DNA from: RU20A sp042610495
GTDB taxonomy: Bacteria; Pseudomonadota; Alphaproteobacteria; Rhizobiales; Rhizobiaceae
Assembly (NCBI RefSeq): GCF_042610495.1
Contig: NZ_JBHGAP010000006.1
Coordinates: forward strand, 62,001-126,000
Length of the DNA: 64,000 nt
Direction: 5' to 3'
The first letter of the stretch is position 1, and every line of letters starts with the position of its first letter. The notes under the pieces are model-generated. The model did no database searches, was not told the DNA's origin, and saw only the letters and a program-made list of their open reading frames with translations. Shown here piece by piece: positions 51,452 through 60,004 of this stretch. The position numbers and the translations under genes are program-made.

Positions 51452-52525
51452 TCAGCCGTGGCTGTGTGCCCCTTCAAGCGCCTCGCGCCTGTTGTAGCGG
51501 ATCGAGGACCAGAGCGAGACGCCGATGAGGGCGGCGCCGCCGAGCCCCGTGATGACTTCGGGGATGTGGACCAGCGTCTGGAAATACATGATCACCGAGA
51601 GGATCAGGATGGCGTAGAAGGCGCCGTGTTCCAGGTAGCGGTATTCGGCAAGCGTGCCCTTGTCGACCAGCATGATCGTCATGGAGCGCACATACATGGC
51701 GCCGATGCCAAGGCCGATGGCGATGACGAAGAGGTTCTGCGTCAGCGCGAAGGCACCGATCACGCCGTCGAAGGAGAAGCTGGCATCCAGCACTTCGAGG
51801 TAGATGAAGGCGCCAAGGCCGCCCTTGGCCGCAGCACTCATGGTTTCCTGCTGCGCATCCAGCAAGCCGCCGAGGACTTCCACGAGCAGGAAGGTCAGAA
51901 GGCCGTAGATGGCGGAATGCACGAAGGCGGTCGATTCGGCTTCATCGAGGAAGCGCGAGAAGACCAGGATGAGGATCAGCACGAAGGCGATCTCGACGCC
52001 CTTGATGGTCGCGTAGCGGGCCATGCGGGCTTCGAGGAAGGAGATCCAGTGCACGTCCTTCTCGTGGTCGAAGAAGTAGGTGAGGCCGACCATCATCAGG
52101 AAGGTGCCGCCGAAGGCGGCGATCGGCAGATGCGCCTCGTTCATGATGCGCGCATATTCCTCCGGCCGGGATGCGGCGAGGATGACGGCGTCGATCGGGC
52201 CGATATGGGCGGCGATGACGACGATCAGGAGCGGGAAGATGATGCGCATGCCGAAGACGGCGATCAGGATGCCCCAGGTGAGGAACCGCTTCTGCCAGAC
52301 GGGCGTCATGTCCTTCAGCTTGTTGGCGTTCACGATCGCATTGTCGAAGGACAGCGAGATTTCGAGAACGGCCAGCACCGAGCAGATGAAGAAGACGGTG
52401 AGCATGCCAGACAGCGTGCCGGTGGTCTGCCAGCCGAGCCAGGCGCCGAGGATGAGGCCGAGAACGGTGACGATGAAGGCCCAGGTGAAATAGCTGAGCG
52501 TGGAGGGAGCGGCCTTCGTGGTCAT
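51452..52525 (-). CDS. DUF475 integral membrane protein (TerC-like)
   Basis: A 357-residue membrane protein with about nine to ten hydrophobic segments. The conserved acidic and polar residues inside the helices, LAVLEISLSFDNAIVNANKLK (about 51-71) and YLEVLDASFSFDGVIGAFALT (about 243-263), are the paired repeat of the TerC/Alx/DUF475 superfamily, many of which move Mn2+ or other metals. The His-rich end (EGAHSHG) could bind metal. The ATG at 52525 has GGAG upstream. A good promoter at 52751-52778 implies a leader of about 220 nt, unusual for this window. Confidence 0.88.
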   Translation of the reverse strand: MTTKAAPSTLSYFTWAFIVTVLGLILGAWLGWQTTGTLSGMLTVFFICSVLAVLEISLSFDNAIVNANKLKDMTPVWQKRFLTWGILIAVFGMRIIFPLLIVVIAAHIGPIDAVILAASRPEEYARIMNEAHLPIAAFGGTFLMMVGLTYFFDHEKDVHWISFLEARMARYATIKGVEIAFVLILILVFSRFLDEAESTAFVHSAIYGLLTFLLVEVLGGLLDAQQETMSAAAKGGLGAFIYLEVLDASFSFDGVIGAFALTQNLFVIAIGLGIGAMYVRSMTIMLVDKGTLAEYRYLEHGAFYAILILSVIMYFQTLVHIPEVITGLGGAALIGVSLWSSIRYNRREALEGAHSHG

Positions 52526-52778
52526 CGGGCGCACTCCGTGCCGGCAAGGGCGCAAGGGGTGAAACGATGCGCAGCCGAAAAGGCACGCGCACAACGCATG
52601 GAAAGGATGGTCATTGGCTTTTTTTCCGCCGGCCGAAAATGCAGGCGGTACCGACATCACGAGAGCGCCGTAAAACTCTCGCCAGAGGGGCCCGGCACCG
52701 GGTTCCGTCCGCGCTGTCTTGCGATGTCTCGATGCGCGGGAACGTCCGTTTAATTACGCAGCTTCACGCATTCGTCAA
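52526..52778 (-). promoter_or_regulatory. Promoter and long structured leader of DUF475 gene
   Basis: Minus-strand promoter: -35 TTGACG (52778-52773), 16-bp spacer, -10 TAATTA (52756-52751). The transcript would have about 220 nt before the ATG. It contains a CCCGG-TG-CCGGG hairpin and a CGAGAG/CTCTCG hairpin. TerC-family genes in other bacteria are often under the yybP-ykoY manganese riboswitch, but I could not find that motif's conserved core here. An uncharacterised leader control is possible. Confidence 0.5.
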
Positions 52779-53110
52779 GTGCGTGTGATGGGCGGCGTGA
52801 TCACGACGGCGGCGACGAGCGCGCGGCCCCGCTCCGTCAGGGCAAACGAACCCTCGCCCGCCGCCCCGTCCGTCGCTCCGTCCACCGCCTCCAGCACGAG
52901 GTGGGCATCCGGCCCTGCGATGCGCGCCAGCTCAGCGCGCACGGTCTCCTCCGGGGCACCGAAGGTCAGCGCGAAAGCCCGTGCCGAGCGCGCCATGTCG
53001 AGATGGGCAGCGGCGACGAGACCGGCCGCAAGCTTGGTCTCCGGCGCATCCGGCGCATCCTGGATGGCGGTGACAAGGGCGACGAAGCGGCCGAGCATGC
53101 AGGCGCCCAT
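52775..53110 (-). CDS. Hypothetical protein
   Basis: A 111-residue soluble protein, Ala-rich, with a likely helical fold (RFVALVTAIQDA, KLAAGLVAAAHLDMARSARAFALTFGAPEETVRAELARIA) and a C-terminal segment (FALTERGRALVAAVVITPP) that looks like a winged-helix tail. The family is not recognised. Codon use is typical of the genome and GGGAG stands nine bases before the ATG at 53110, so it is a genuine gene. Its 3' end overlaps the -35 box of the downstream DUF475 promoter. Confidence 0.65.
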   Translation of the reverse strand: MGACMLGRFVALVTAIQDAPDAPETKLAAGLVAAAHLDMARSARAFALTFGAPEETVRAELARIAGPDAHLVLEAVDGATDGAAGEGSFALTERGRALVAAVVITPPITRT

Positions 53111-53189
53111 GGCTCAGCGCTCCCGGCTGTGGGAGTGTTGGTGGCGGCTTTCGCCCGTGCCATCAAAGCGCCTGCAGACAATCCCCCTC

Positions 53190-53235
53190 ACCTGCTTGCC
53201 GGCATCTTCTCCCCGAGGAGAGAAGAGATGAGAAC
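53190..53235. repeat. Rhizobial palindromic repeat (C family), short copy
   Basis: CTCACCTGCTTGCCGGCATC followed by TTCTCCCCGAGGAGAGAAGA, a single stem of the C family. It lies in the 354-bp interval 53111-53464, which has no gene that I can support. The AT-rich spot near 53395-53430 is just past the 3' end of the aldolase-like gene. Confidence 0.65.
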
Positions 53236-53464
53236 GGGAAAGTCGAGCCGACCAGCTACGCTGCGAAACGGGTGAGGTCGGGACCCGCGCGCGCCGGCCG
53301 CGCGTCGTCGCCGCCTGTTTCCTTCCGGCCGAACCGCCGCCTGCCATGCCGCCTCTCGCCATTCTGTGGGCGCGCGCACGGCGCCACGCCCTCGATACTC
53401 AATAGATGAGTATCGCAGTAAACTTATTGCGGCGGCATTTCAATGGCCGGCTGCGGCGACCGCG

Positions 53465-54229
53465 TCAGTCCCTGTAGGACGGATCCTCGCGGTCGAGGCA
53501 GGATTTGAGATAGGCGAAATGGCGCTCGGCCATGCCGCGATAGGGGCCCCAGCCGTCGGAGGTCGCCTTCGCGATCTCGTCGGAGAGCACGGCGAGCGGC
53601 TTGCCGGTCGACAGCGTCAGGATCATCGTCTGGGCGGCCTTCTCGAAGAAATAGAGGTCTTCGAAGGCATCCGCCACCGTTTCGCCGGCGACCGAGACAC
53701 CGTGATTGCCCATGACCAGCACGGATTTGCCCCGCATCATGCCGGCAATGCGTTCGCCCTCCTCGGCCGCATCGGCAATGCCGCCGAAATCGAGATCGTA
53801 GCCGATCCGGCCGAAGAAGCGCGCCGTGTTGTTGTCGAGCGGCAGCATGGTCGGATCCTTGAGGCAGGCAAGCGCCACGGCATAGGGCGAATGGCAGTGC
53901 AGCACCACACGCGCCTCCGGCAACAGGCGATGCACCGTACCGTGGATGGTCCAGGCGGAAGGATCCGGCGCATTCGGCCCGTTCATCACATCCGGATTGT
54001 CGGCATCGAGCAGAAGCAGGTCGCTCGCCCTGATCGTGGCGAAGTGCTGCCAGCGCGGATTGAGCAGGAATTTTCGCCCATCCGGCGAGACGGCGGCGCT
54101 GAAGTGGTTGCCGACCGATTCGCTCCAGCCGAACCGGTGGCAGATGCGGAAGGCGGCGGCGAGGTCCTGCCGGAGCGCGACAAGCGCCTCCGGCTCGGCG
54201 ATTGCAGGGGTGGGGGTCATCACGTTCAT
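53465..54229 (-). CDS. Class II aldolase/adducin-fold protein
   Basis: A 254-residue protein of the class II aldolase (FucA/AraD/adducin) fold. The zinc ligands are visible: H111 and H113 in VVLHCHSPYAVAL and H176 in MGNHGVSVAG. The catalytic acid/base Glu of FucA (E73, in SSEWRFH) aligns with A92 in PSAWTIH, so ordinary aldolase chemistry is doubtful. The ATG at 54229 overlaps by ATGA the stop of an Fe/2-oxoglutarate dioxygenase, so the two proteins are made together and probably act in sequence. The substrate is unknown. The divergent LysR regulator at 55522 likely controls the pair. Confidence 0.87.
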   Translation of the reverse strand: MNVMTPTPAIAEPEALVALRQDLAAAFRICHRFGWSESVGNHFSAAVSPDGRKFLLNPRWQHFATIRASDLLLLDADNPDVMNGPNAPDPSAWTIHGTVHRLLPEARVVLHCHSPYAVALACLKDPTMLPLDNNTARFFGRIGYDLDFGGIADAAEEGERIAGMMRGKSVLVMGNHGVSVAGETVADAFEDLYFFEKAAQTMILTLSTGKPLAVLSDEIAKATSDGWGPYRGMAERHFAYLKSCLDREDPSYRD

Positions 54230-55365
54230 GCCTTGAACCGCCCTTCGCTGACGAGCGCACGATAGGTGGAGCGCATTTCCTCGCGGTCGGCATAGCAGCC
54301 GCGCAGGTAGCGGTCGCCGCTCGTGGCGGAATAGGCCAGGCGCCCGTGCACGATGCGGTGGTTGTCGAACACCATGCATTCGCCGCCCTTCATCATGAAG
54401 CGCATCATGAAGCGGTCGTCCTGCAGCATTTTGCCGAAGCGGCAGAAGGCCGGGTAATAGTCGTCGAGCAGCGTCTGGTCGAGGTCGAAGAGATCGGCCA
54501 TGTGCTGGCTGATGGTGAGCCCCGCGACCTCGCCATACTTGTCCAGCTCGATGACGCGCTGGCGCGAGCGCATGTCATAGGTGTCGTGCTCGCAATAGAA
54601 GGGAATGTCGATTTCCGACAACAGGCGGAAGCCTTCCGGATCGATGCGCTTGAACTCGTTGGCGACGGCGACGCCGTCCGAATAGATGCTGAGCCCGCCC
54701 TCGACCGTATTGGCCCGGCAATGCAGGAACTGGATGCCCGGCGCGTGCTCCTCGGCCGGCGTATCCGTGTGCAGTTCGAGCGCCTTGGCCGTATAGGCCG
54801 TGTTGGTCGGGTTGATGTGGGTCTTCACGTCGAAATATTCGCCGAAGAAGGTGGGGCGCACATGGCCCATCAGCTTCACCGTTTCCGTCAGGCCCTCATT
54901 GCTGTCGGGCATGTCGGTGACGATGGTGAGCCCCTCGACGATCATGGCCCGCAGCCATTCCGCCACCTTTGCCGGATTGGCCAGGAGTTCGGGCTGCGAG
55001 AAGCGCGGGATCTCCGGGTAATGGTCGCTGAACCAGGCCTTGCGCGGCAGATCGGCCGGGTCCGGCCGCTGCCTGCCCTCGGTGTAGAGCGCAAGCAGCG
55101 CCGTCGGATAGCGGGAGACGTGCCCCTCGCCGGCCCAGGTGATGACGAGGTGATCGCCCTCGATGGCGGCGCTTTCGGCGCGCGGCGCTGTGCTCAGGTG
55201 GAAGATGTCGAAGCTGCGCTCGCGCGTCTTGCTGTCGAAGGAGGTCGGGCAGTTGTCGCGCAGCCAGTAGTAATTGAAGTAGGCCTCGCGGCCCTCGCTG
55301 AGAACCAGGCTCAGGCCCTTTTCCTTCAGGTTGACCGTGCCGTTCGGCTTGACATGTGCGTTCAT
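54226..55365 (-). CDS. TauD/TfdA-family Fe(II)/2-oxoglutarate dioxygenase (gamma-butyrobetaine-dioxygenase-like)
   Basis: A 379-residue oxygenase. The iron triad is H-x-D in LELHTDTP (about residues 197-199) and the distal H in DNHRIVHGR; the 2-oxoglutarate-binding Arg is in GDRYLRGCY. The N-terminal 100 residues resemble the DUF971/BBOX zinc domain (NYYWLRDNCPTSFD), but the CxC-x2-C cluster of BBOX is reduced to one Cys, so zinc may be absent. The resemblance to carnitine-pathway hydroxylases suggests hydroxylation of a small betaine or amino-acid-like molecule. The ATG at 55365 gives MNAHVKPNG with GAGG upstream. It overlaps the aldolase-like gene and is divergent from a LysR gene. Confidence 0.88.
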   Translation of the reverse strand: MNAHVKPNGTVNLKEKGLSLVLSEGREAYFNYYWLRDNCPTSFDSKTRERSFDIFHLSTAPRAESAAIEGDHLVITWAGEGHVSRYPTALLALYTEGRQRPDPADLPRKAWFSDHYPEIPRFSQPELLANPAKVAEWLRAMIVEGLTIVTDMPDSNEGLTETVKLMGHVRPTFFGEYFDVKTHINPTNTAYTAKALELHTDTPAEEHAPGIQFLHCRANTVEGGLSIYSDGVAVANEFKRIDPEGFRLLSEIDIPFYCEHDTYDMRSRQRVIELDKYGEVAGLTISQHMADLFDLDQTLLDDYYPAFCRFGKMLQDDRFMMRFMMKGGECMVFDNHRIVHGRLAYSATSGDRYLRGCYADREEMRSTYRALVSEGRFKA

Positions 55366-55521
55366 CGCGATCGACGCCTCTGTTATACTGTTGATCCGCA
55401 AAGCTCTGGCGCCGGAGCGGTTTGATCCCTTGCAATCCGGCGTCTCACGACGAAAATACGGCGAAAGCCGCCGCGCCGGAATGCGGAAAAAACTACGCAC
55501 AAAATAAGACTGGAGTTATAT

Positions 55522-56409
55522 TTGTCCGACCCCCTGCCCCCGCTCAGGCTTCTCACCGTGTTCGAGACGCTGACCCGGCTCGGCTCGACGCAGCGCGCCG
55601 CCAACGCCCTCAACGTGACGCAGCCGGCCGTCAGCCAGGCGGTGAAGGCGCTGGAGGAGCATGTGGGCATCCGCCTGCTCGACCGCGCCACGCGGCCGGC
55701 GACGCTGACCCCGGCCGGCGAGATCATGCGCGCCGGCATTGCCGAGGGGCTTTCGCGCATCGGCGCGGCGATCGAGGAGGTGCGCAGCCTTCGCGCCGGC
55801 GACGACACATCCGTCACCGTCGCCTGCACGGTGGGCACCGCCACCTACTGGCTGATGCCGCGGCTGGCGGGCTTCTACAACGATTATCCGGAGATCGGCG
55901 TGAACGTGCTGACGACGGTGGCAAGCCCCGAGGTCGCCCCCGGCGTCGATCTCGTCATCCGCTACGGCACGGGCGAGTGGAGCGACGGGGAGACGATGAA
56001 GCTCTTTGACGAGAGGGTCGTGCCGGTCTTTGCGCCCGCCCTGGCTGAGCGGGTGCGGACGGTGGCCGATCTCGCCGCCGTGCCGCTGCTCAATGTCGTG
56101 CAGAGCGACCGGACATGGCTGGGCTGGAGCGATTATCTGGAGCGTAAGGGCCTGCCCCCGAACCGCCTGCCCGGCCGCACCTTCACCAACTACATTCAGG
56201 CGACCCAGGCAGCCCTTGCCGGACAGGGCGTGATGCTCGGCTGGCAATCCAACACGGCCGACCTCGTGCGCGAGGGTCGCCTGATCGCGCTGCCCGATGC
56301 CGAACTGCTGCCGCGCGAGGCGTTCTACCTCGTCTTTCCCGCACGTAGCCGTGGCAAGGCGGCGTGCCGGGTGTTTGCGGACTGGGTGCAGGGAGCGGCC
56401 GCGTCATGA
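55522..56409 (+). CDS. LysR-family transcriptional regulator
   Basis: A 295-residue LysR activator/repressor. The HTH lies at about 8-66 (RLLTVFETLTRLGSTQRAANALNVTQPAVSQAVKALEEHVG), followed by a periplasmic-binding-protein-like effector domain (about 92-290; TYWLMPRLAGFYNDYPEIGVNV). The start is TTG at 55522 with GGAG seven bases upstream. It is divergent from the dioxygenase gene with 156 bp between starts, the classical LysR arrangement, and is the probable regulator of that two-gene operon. Confidence 0.93.
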   Translation: MSDPLPPLRLLTVFETLTRLGSTQRAANALNVTQPAVSQAVKALEEHVGIRLLDRATRPATLTPAGEIMRAGIAEGLSRIGAAIEEVRSLRAGDDTSVTVACTVGTATYWLMPRLAGFYNDYPEIGVNVLTTVASPEVAPGVDLVIRYGTGEWSDGETMKLFDERVVPVFAPALAERVRTVADLAAVPLLNVVQSDRTWLGWSDYLERKGLPPNRLPGRTFTNYIQATQAALAGQGVMLGWQSNTADLVREGRLIALPDAELLPREAFYLVFPARSRGKAACRVFADWVQGAAAS

Positions 56410-56433
56410 GCGCCGCCAGCCGCCCGCCGAAGG

Positions 56434-56913
56434 TCACACCGAGAACAGGCTCGTCAGCGGAAGATGGGCCTTCACGATCGGCGATTTCAGCACGACGAAG
56501 CTGAAATACTTGTCGATGCCGATATCCATGTCGGTCAGGCGTTCCATGATCGTCTGGTATTCGCCGATGCCGGCGCAGACGAATTTCAGCAGATAGTCGT
56601 AGCCGCCCGAGACGAGGTGGCATTCGATGACCTGATCGACCTTGTCCACCACGGCGAGAAAGCGGGCGAAATCCACCTGCCGGTGGTTCTTCAGCGTGAT
56701 CTCGGTAAAGACGGTCAGGGTCTGGCCGAGCTTTCCGAGGTTGATCTGCGCGGAATAGCCCTCGATATAGCCCTCGGCCTGCAGCCGCTTGACGCGCATC
56801 AGGCAGGGGCTCGGGGACAGGTGGACCAGTTCGGCCAGTTCCACGTTGGTGATGCGGCCGTTTTTCTGCAACTCGTAGAGGATCCTGATATCCGTCCTGT
56901 CGAGTTTCATCAT
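56434..56913 (-). CDS. Lrp/AsnC-family transcriptional regulator
   Basis: A 159-residue Lrp-type regulator with an N-terminal HTH (about 6-52; DRTDIRILYELQKNGRITNVELAELVHLSPSPCLMRVKRL) and a C-terminal RAM ligand domain (about 70-150; VIECHLVSGGYDYLLKFVC). These assemble as octamers and respond to amino acids. It is divergent from a FAD amino-acid oxidase at 57149, which suggests local control by the oxidase substrate. Two adjacent ATGs (56913 and 56910) are possible starts. Confidence 0.93.
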   Translation of the reverse strand: MMKLDRTDIRILYELQKNGRITNVELAELVHLSPSPCLMRVKRLQAEGYIEGYSAQINLGKLGQTLTVFTEITLKNHRQVDFARFLAVVDKVDQVIECHLVSGGYDYLLKFVCAGIGEYQTIMERLTDMDIGIDKYFSFVVLKSPIVKAHLPLTSLFSV

Positions 56914-57148
56914 CGGCCCGCCGTGCTCCCTCGTGCTTTGCAGCATAAAATGCTGTCAGTCCTGCCGGTAACGTTAGCACAGCCGGAAGGATTGTCCAAC
57001 GCAGGCGGCTGGCGGCAATGGATTCAGCGGCCGGCGCAGAAGATTTGGAGGCGGCGGCGGCAACAGGAATTTTCTGCTGCGCCAGACGCGATTTTGGTGC
57101 CGCGTGCCGGTCTGGACCGCATAGGCTGCCGATAAAACGGAGACTGCC

Positions 57149-58474
57149 ATGCCTGCGCCGCTTGCTCTTATCGAAACCGTCAGCGATCTGCCGAAAACCG
57201 CCGATGCGGTGGTGATCGGCGGCGGCATCATCGGCGTCTTTGCAGCCTACCATCTGGCCCGGCGCGGCCTGAAGACCGTGCTGATCGAAAAGGGCCGGAT
57301 CGGCGCGGAGCAATCGAGCCGGAACTGGGGCTGGTGCCGCCAGCAGAACCGCGATGCGCGCGAGCTGCCGATCTCGACCAAGAGCCTCGACCTGTGGGAG
57401 CAGTTCGCCGCCGAGAGCGGCGAGGATACGGGCTTTCGCCGCTGCGGGCTTCTCTATCTCTCCAACAACGAGGCCGAGATCGCCGGCTGGGCGCGCTGGC
57501 GGGATTTTGCCAGCACCGTGGGCGTGACCACCCACATGCTGTCGGCAGCAGAAGCCGCCGAGAAGGGACGGGCGACGGGGCGCAGCTGGAAGGGCGGCGT
57601 CTTCTCGCCTTCCGACGGCATTGCCGATCCCGCCCGTGCGGCACCCGCCGTGGCGCGTGCCCTTGCGGCCCTTGGCGGTGCGGTGATCCAGAGCTGCGCG
57701 GCACGCGGCATCGAGACCGAGGGCGGGCGCTTGAGCGCCGTCGTGACCGAGCGCGGCACGATCCGCACGAAAACGGCCATCCTCGCCGGCGGGGCCTGGG
57801 CCTCCTCCTTCTGCCGGCAGCTTGGCATCCGCTTTCCGCAGGCCTCGATCCGCTCCTCCATCCTGTCGGTGTCCGGCGGGGCGGAGGGCATTCCGCCGGC
57901 GCTGCATACGGCCGAGATCTCGCTGACCGCGCGCGGCGATGGCGGCCACACACTGGCCATCAGCGGCCGCGGGCGGGTGGATGTCACGCCGCAGCAGATC
58001 CGCTTCGCCCCGCAATTCCTGCCGATGTTCCTCAAGCGGCGCAAAAGCGTCGGCCCCGGCACGCTGGAAGGTTTGAGGAGCGGCCATGAGACGCTGGCGC
58101 GCTGGCGGCTCGACCGGCCGACCCCGATGGAGCGCATGCGCATCCTCGATCCGAAACCCGACCAGGCGACGATCCGGCTCACCCATCAGCGGGCGCTGGC
58201 GCTGCTGCCGGAGCTGAAGAAGACCAGAATCACCGCAAGCTGGGCCGGCTATATCGATTCCACCCCGGACGGCGTGCCGGCCATCGGCGAGGTCGAGACG
58301 CTGCCGGGCTTCCTTCTGGCGGCCGGCTTTTCCGGCCACGGCTTCGGCATCGGCCCGGGCGCCGGCCACCTGATCGCCGACATCGTAACGGGCGCGGAGC
58401 CGATCGTCGATCCCAGGCCCTACCACCCGTCCCGCTTCGCCGCCTCGGCCTGGGGCAAGGTCGCCGACTTCTGA
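57149..58474 (+). CDS. FAD-dependent amine/D-amino-acid oxidase-like oxidoreductase (DAO family)
   Basis: A 441-residue flavoprotein of the DadA/glycine-oxidase class. The FAD dinucleotide motif is AVVIGGGIIGVFAAYHLARRG (about 20-40) with E46 or E47 in VLIEK for the ribose, a second conserved block SSRNWGWCRQQNRD (about 56-69), and the C-terminal FAD loop GYIDSTPDGVPAIGEV (about 367-382) and LAAGFSGHGFGIGPGAGHL. It oxidatively deaminates an amine or amino acid. The divergent Lrp regulator supports an amino-acid substrate. The ATG at 57149 has CGGAGA eight bases upstream. Confidence 0.91.
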   Translation: MPAPLALIETVSDLPKTADAVVIGGGIIGVFAAYHLARRGLKTVLIEKGRIGAEQSSRNWGWCRQQNRDARELPISTKSLDLWEQFAAESGEDTGFRRCGLLYLSNNEAEIAGWARWRDFASTVGVTTHMLSAAEAAEKGRATGRSWKGGVFSPSDGIADPARAAPAVARALAALGGAVIQSCAARGIETEGGRLSAVVTERGTIRTKTAILAGGAWASSFCRQLGIRFPQASIRSSILSVSGGAEGIPPALHTAEISLTARGDGGHTLAISGRGRVDVTPQQIRFAPQFLPMFLKRRKSVGPGTLEGLRSGHETLARWRLDRPTPMERMRILDPKPDQATIRLTHQRALALLPELKKTRITASWAGYIDSTPDGVPAIGEVETLPGFLLAAGFSGHGFGIGPGAGHLIADIVTGAEPIVDPRPYHPSRFAASAWGKVADF

Positions 58475-58641
58475 CAGCGATGCCCGGCGCTTCAAGCGCC
58501 TGAAGCATGGGGGGCGACCGCGCGATCACCACCCATGCCGTGTGCTTTTCTTTTCAGGATTGTTGAAGCCCGAAGGCTACGGCGATACGCCGCTGCCGAC
58601 CGAAACCGTCTGCCGTCGGGCGCGGGACGGATCGCGGGTGT

Positions 58642-58758
58642 TCAGGGCTGGCGCGCGTTCAGAACACGCTCGACCTGACGGTGGCGCTCCTGGCAGATGG
58701 CCTGCCACATGGTGTTCAGGATGCCGCGGCGGGCGGCCTTTTCGTGTTCGCGCTTCAT
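58642..58758 (-). CDS. Small basic protein (38 aa), unknown function
   Basis: A 39-codon frame beginning MKREHEKAARRGILNTMWQ and ending VLNARQP, a single predicted helix with many Arg, His and Glu residues. AGGAG stands seven bases before the ATG at 58758. Codon use matches real genes. I do not recognise it. It is between the FAD oxidase and the LysR gene, on the opposite strand. The gaps on either side have no other gene. Confidence 0.45.
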   Translation of the reverse strand: MKREHEKAARRGILNTMWQAICQERHRQVERVLNARQP

Positions 58759-59017
58759 GATAGGCTCCTATCGTGTGACTTGCCCCCTTATACGCCCGAA
58801 AACACAAGAAAAGGTGCACGCATTGGGCATGGCTGCCCTGCTCGAACCACGGTGAAAGCCGTTTGCGCTTCTCCTTCGCCGCGGGCTGCCCTATGCTTTG
58901 CGGCATCGTCCGACCGGCGTGAAACGAGGACCGTCACGATGATGCTTCGAACGGAAGCGTTCAGAGAAACGGGCTCACTCCATCAGGTCTGACAGCGCAC
59001 CAGGGTCCGCACGCCGC

Positions 59018-59917
59018 ATGCAACTGCCGATCAAAGCCATTCTCGTTTTCCACGTCACGGCGCGGGCCGGCAGCATCTCGCGCGCGGCCGAGGAACTGAG
59101 CGTCACGCCTTCGGCCGTCAGCCAGCAGATCCAGCTGCTCGAAAACCAGTTCGGCGTGACATTGCTGACCAAGGCGGGGCGCGGCATTGCGCTGACGGAG
59201 GCGGGCGAACGATATTTCTCGATGATCTCCGACCAGATCGAGCGCATCGAGGAATCGACCGCCACGATCCGCGGCTTCCGGTCGGTGACGACGCTGACCA
59301 TCCGCGCCACGCCGACGCTCTCCAACAAGTGGCTGCTGCCGCGGCTCGGCGGGCTGCTCGATCGCTATCCGGATCTGGAAGTCAGACTCGACGGAACCAA
59401 CGAGCCGACGGATTTCAACCAGGAATTGGTCGACCTCGAGCTTCGCCACGGCAATGGCCGCTGGCCGGGCCTTTTCGTGGAGGGACTGGCGGAGGAGCGT
59501 TTCCTGCCGGTTTGCGCCCCCTCCTATGCGCCGGCGGCCTCGCTGTCGGCCGAGGATCTTCCCGCCCACCGGCTGATCCATTCCGTCAAGTCGCAGGCGC
59601 AGTGGGGGCCATGGTTCCAGCTCTCCGAGGTGACGTCTGAACGGCGCTGGCGGCGCGTGCTCTTCGACCGCAGCCACATGGCCATCGATGCGGCCGTGCG
59701 CGGCATGGGGATTGCGCTGGAAAGCACGCTGATGATGCAGGACGAGCTGACGAGCGGCCGGCTCGTCTGCCCGGTGGCAAACCCGCCGGACCTGCGTATC
59801 ACGACCCAATGGATCGTCTGCCCGCGCGACCACCTGCGCCAGACGAAAGTGCGCCAGTTCCTGGAATGGCTGCGCGAGGAGCGCGATGCCTGGCAGGCGC
59901 TACAGGGACAGGGCTAA
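59018..59917 (+). CDS. LysR-family transcriptional regulator (GcvA-like)
   Basis: A 299-residue LysR protein with an HTH at about 5-62 (FHVTARAGSISRAAEELSVTPSAVSQQIQLLENQFG) and an effector domain (about 90-290; TIRATPTLSNKWLLPRLGGLLDRYPDLEVRLD), in the style of GcvA/AmpR relatives. It converges on the gntK-TRAP operon rather than being divergent from it, so its target is not obvious; regulation of that operon, of the adjacent FAD oxidase or of a distant gene are all possible. The ATG at 59018 opens the usual MQLP(I/L)KAIL sequence. Confidence 0.92.
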   Translation: MQLPIKAILVFHVTARAGSISRAAEELSVTPSAVSQQIQLLENQFGVTLLTKAGRGIALTEAGERYFSMISDQIERIEESTATIRGFRSVTTLTIRATPTLSNKWLLPRLGGLLDRYPDLEVRLDGTNEPTDFNQELVDLELRHGNGRWPGLFVEGLAEERFLPVCAPSYAPAASLSAEDLPAHRLIHSVKSQAQWGPWFQLSEVTSERRWRRVLFDRSHMAIDAAVRGMGIALESTLMMQDELTSGRLVCPVANPPDLRITTQWIVCPRDHLRQTKVRQFLEWLREERDAWQALQGQG

Positions 59918-60004
59918 GACCCGGTCGGATCGGTGGCTGGTCCCGTCCGTTTTGCGTCCGGGCAGGCGGATGGACCGGCTACGGGCCAAAAGCTCGAGAG
60001 GGCC

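Noticed and set aside
52526..52745. Leader of DUF475 gene considered as a yybP-ykoY manganese riboswitch
   Set aside because: The conserved core of that RNA is not visible; only a generic structured leader is reported.
53111..53464. Possible small genes in the gap 3' of the aldolase-like gene
   Set aside because: Short frames here overlap the C-family repeat and have no ribosome site; nothing supportable was found.
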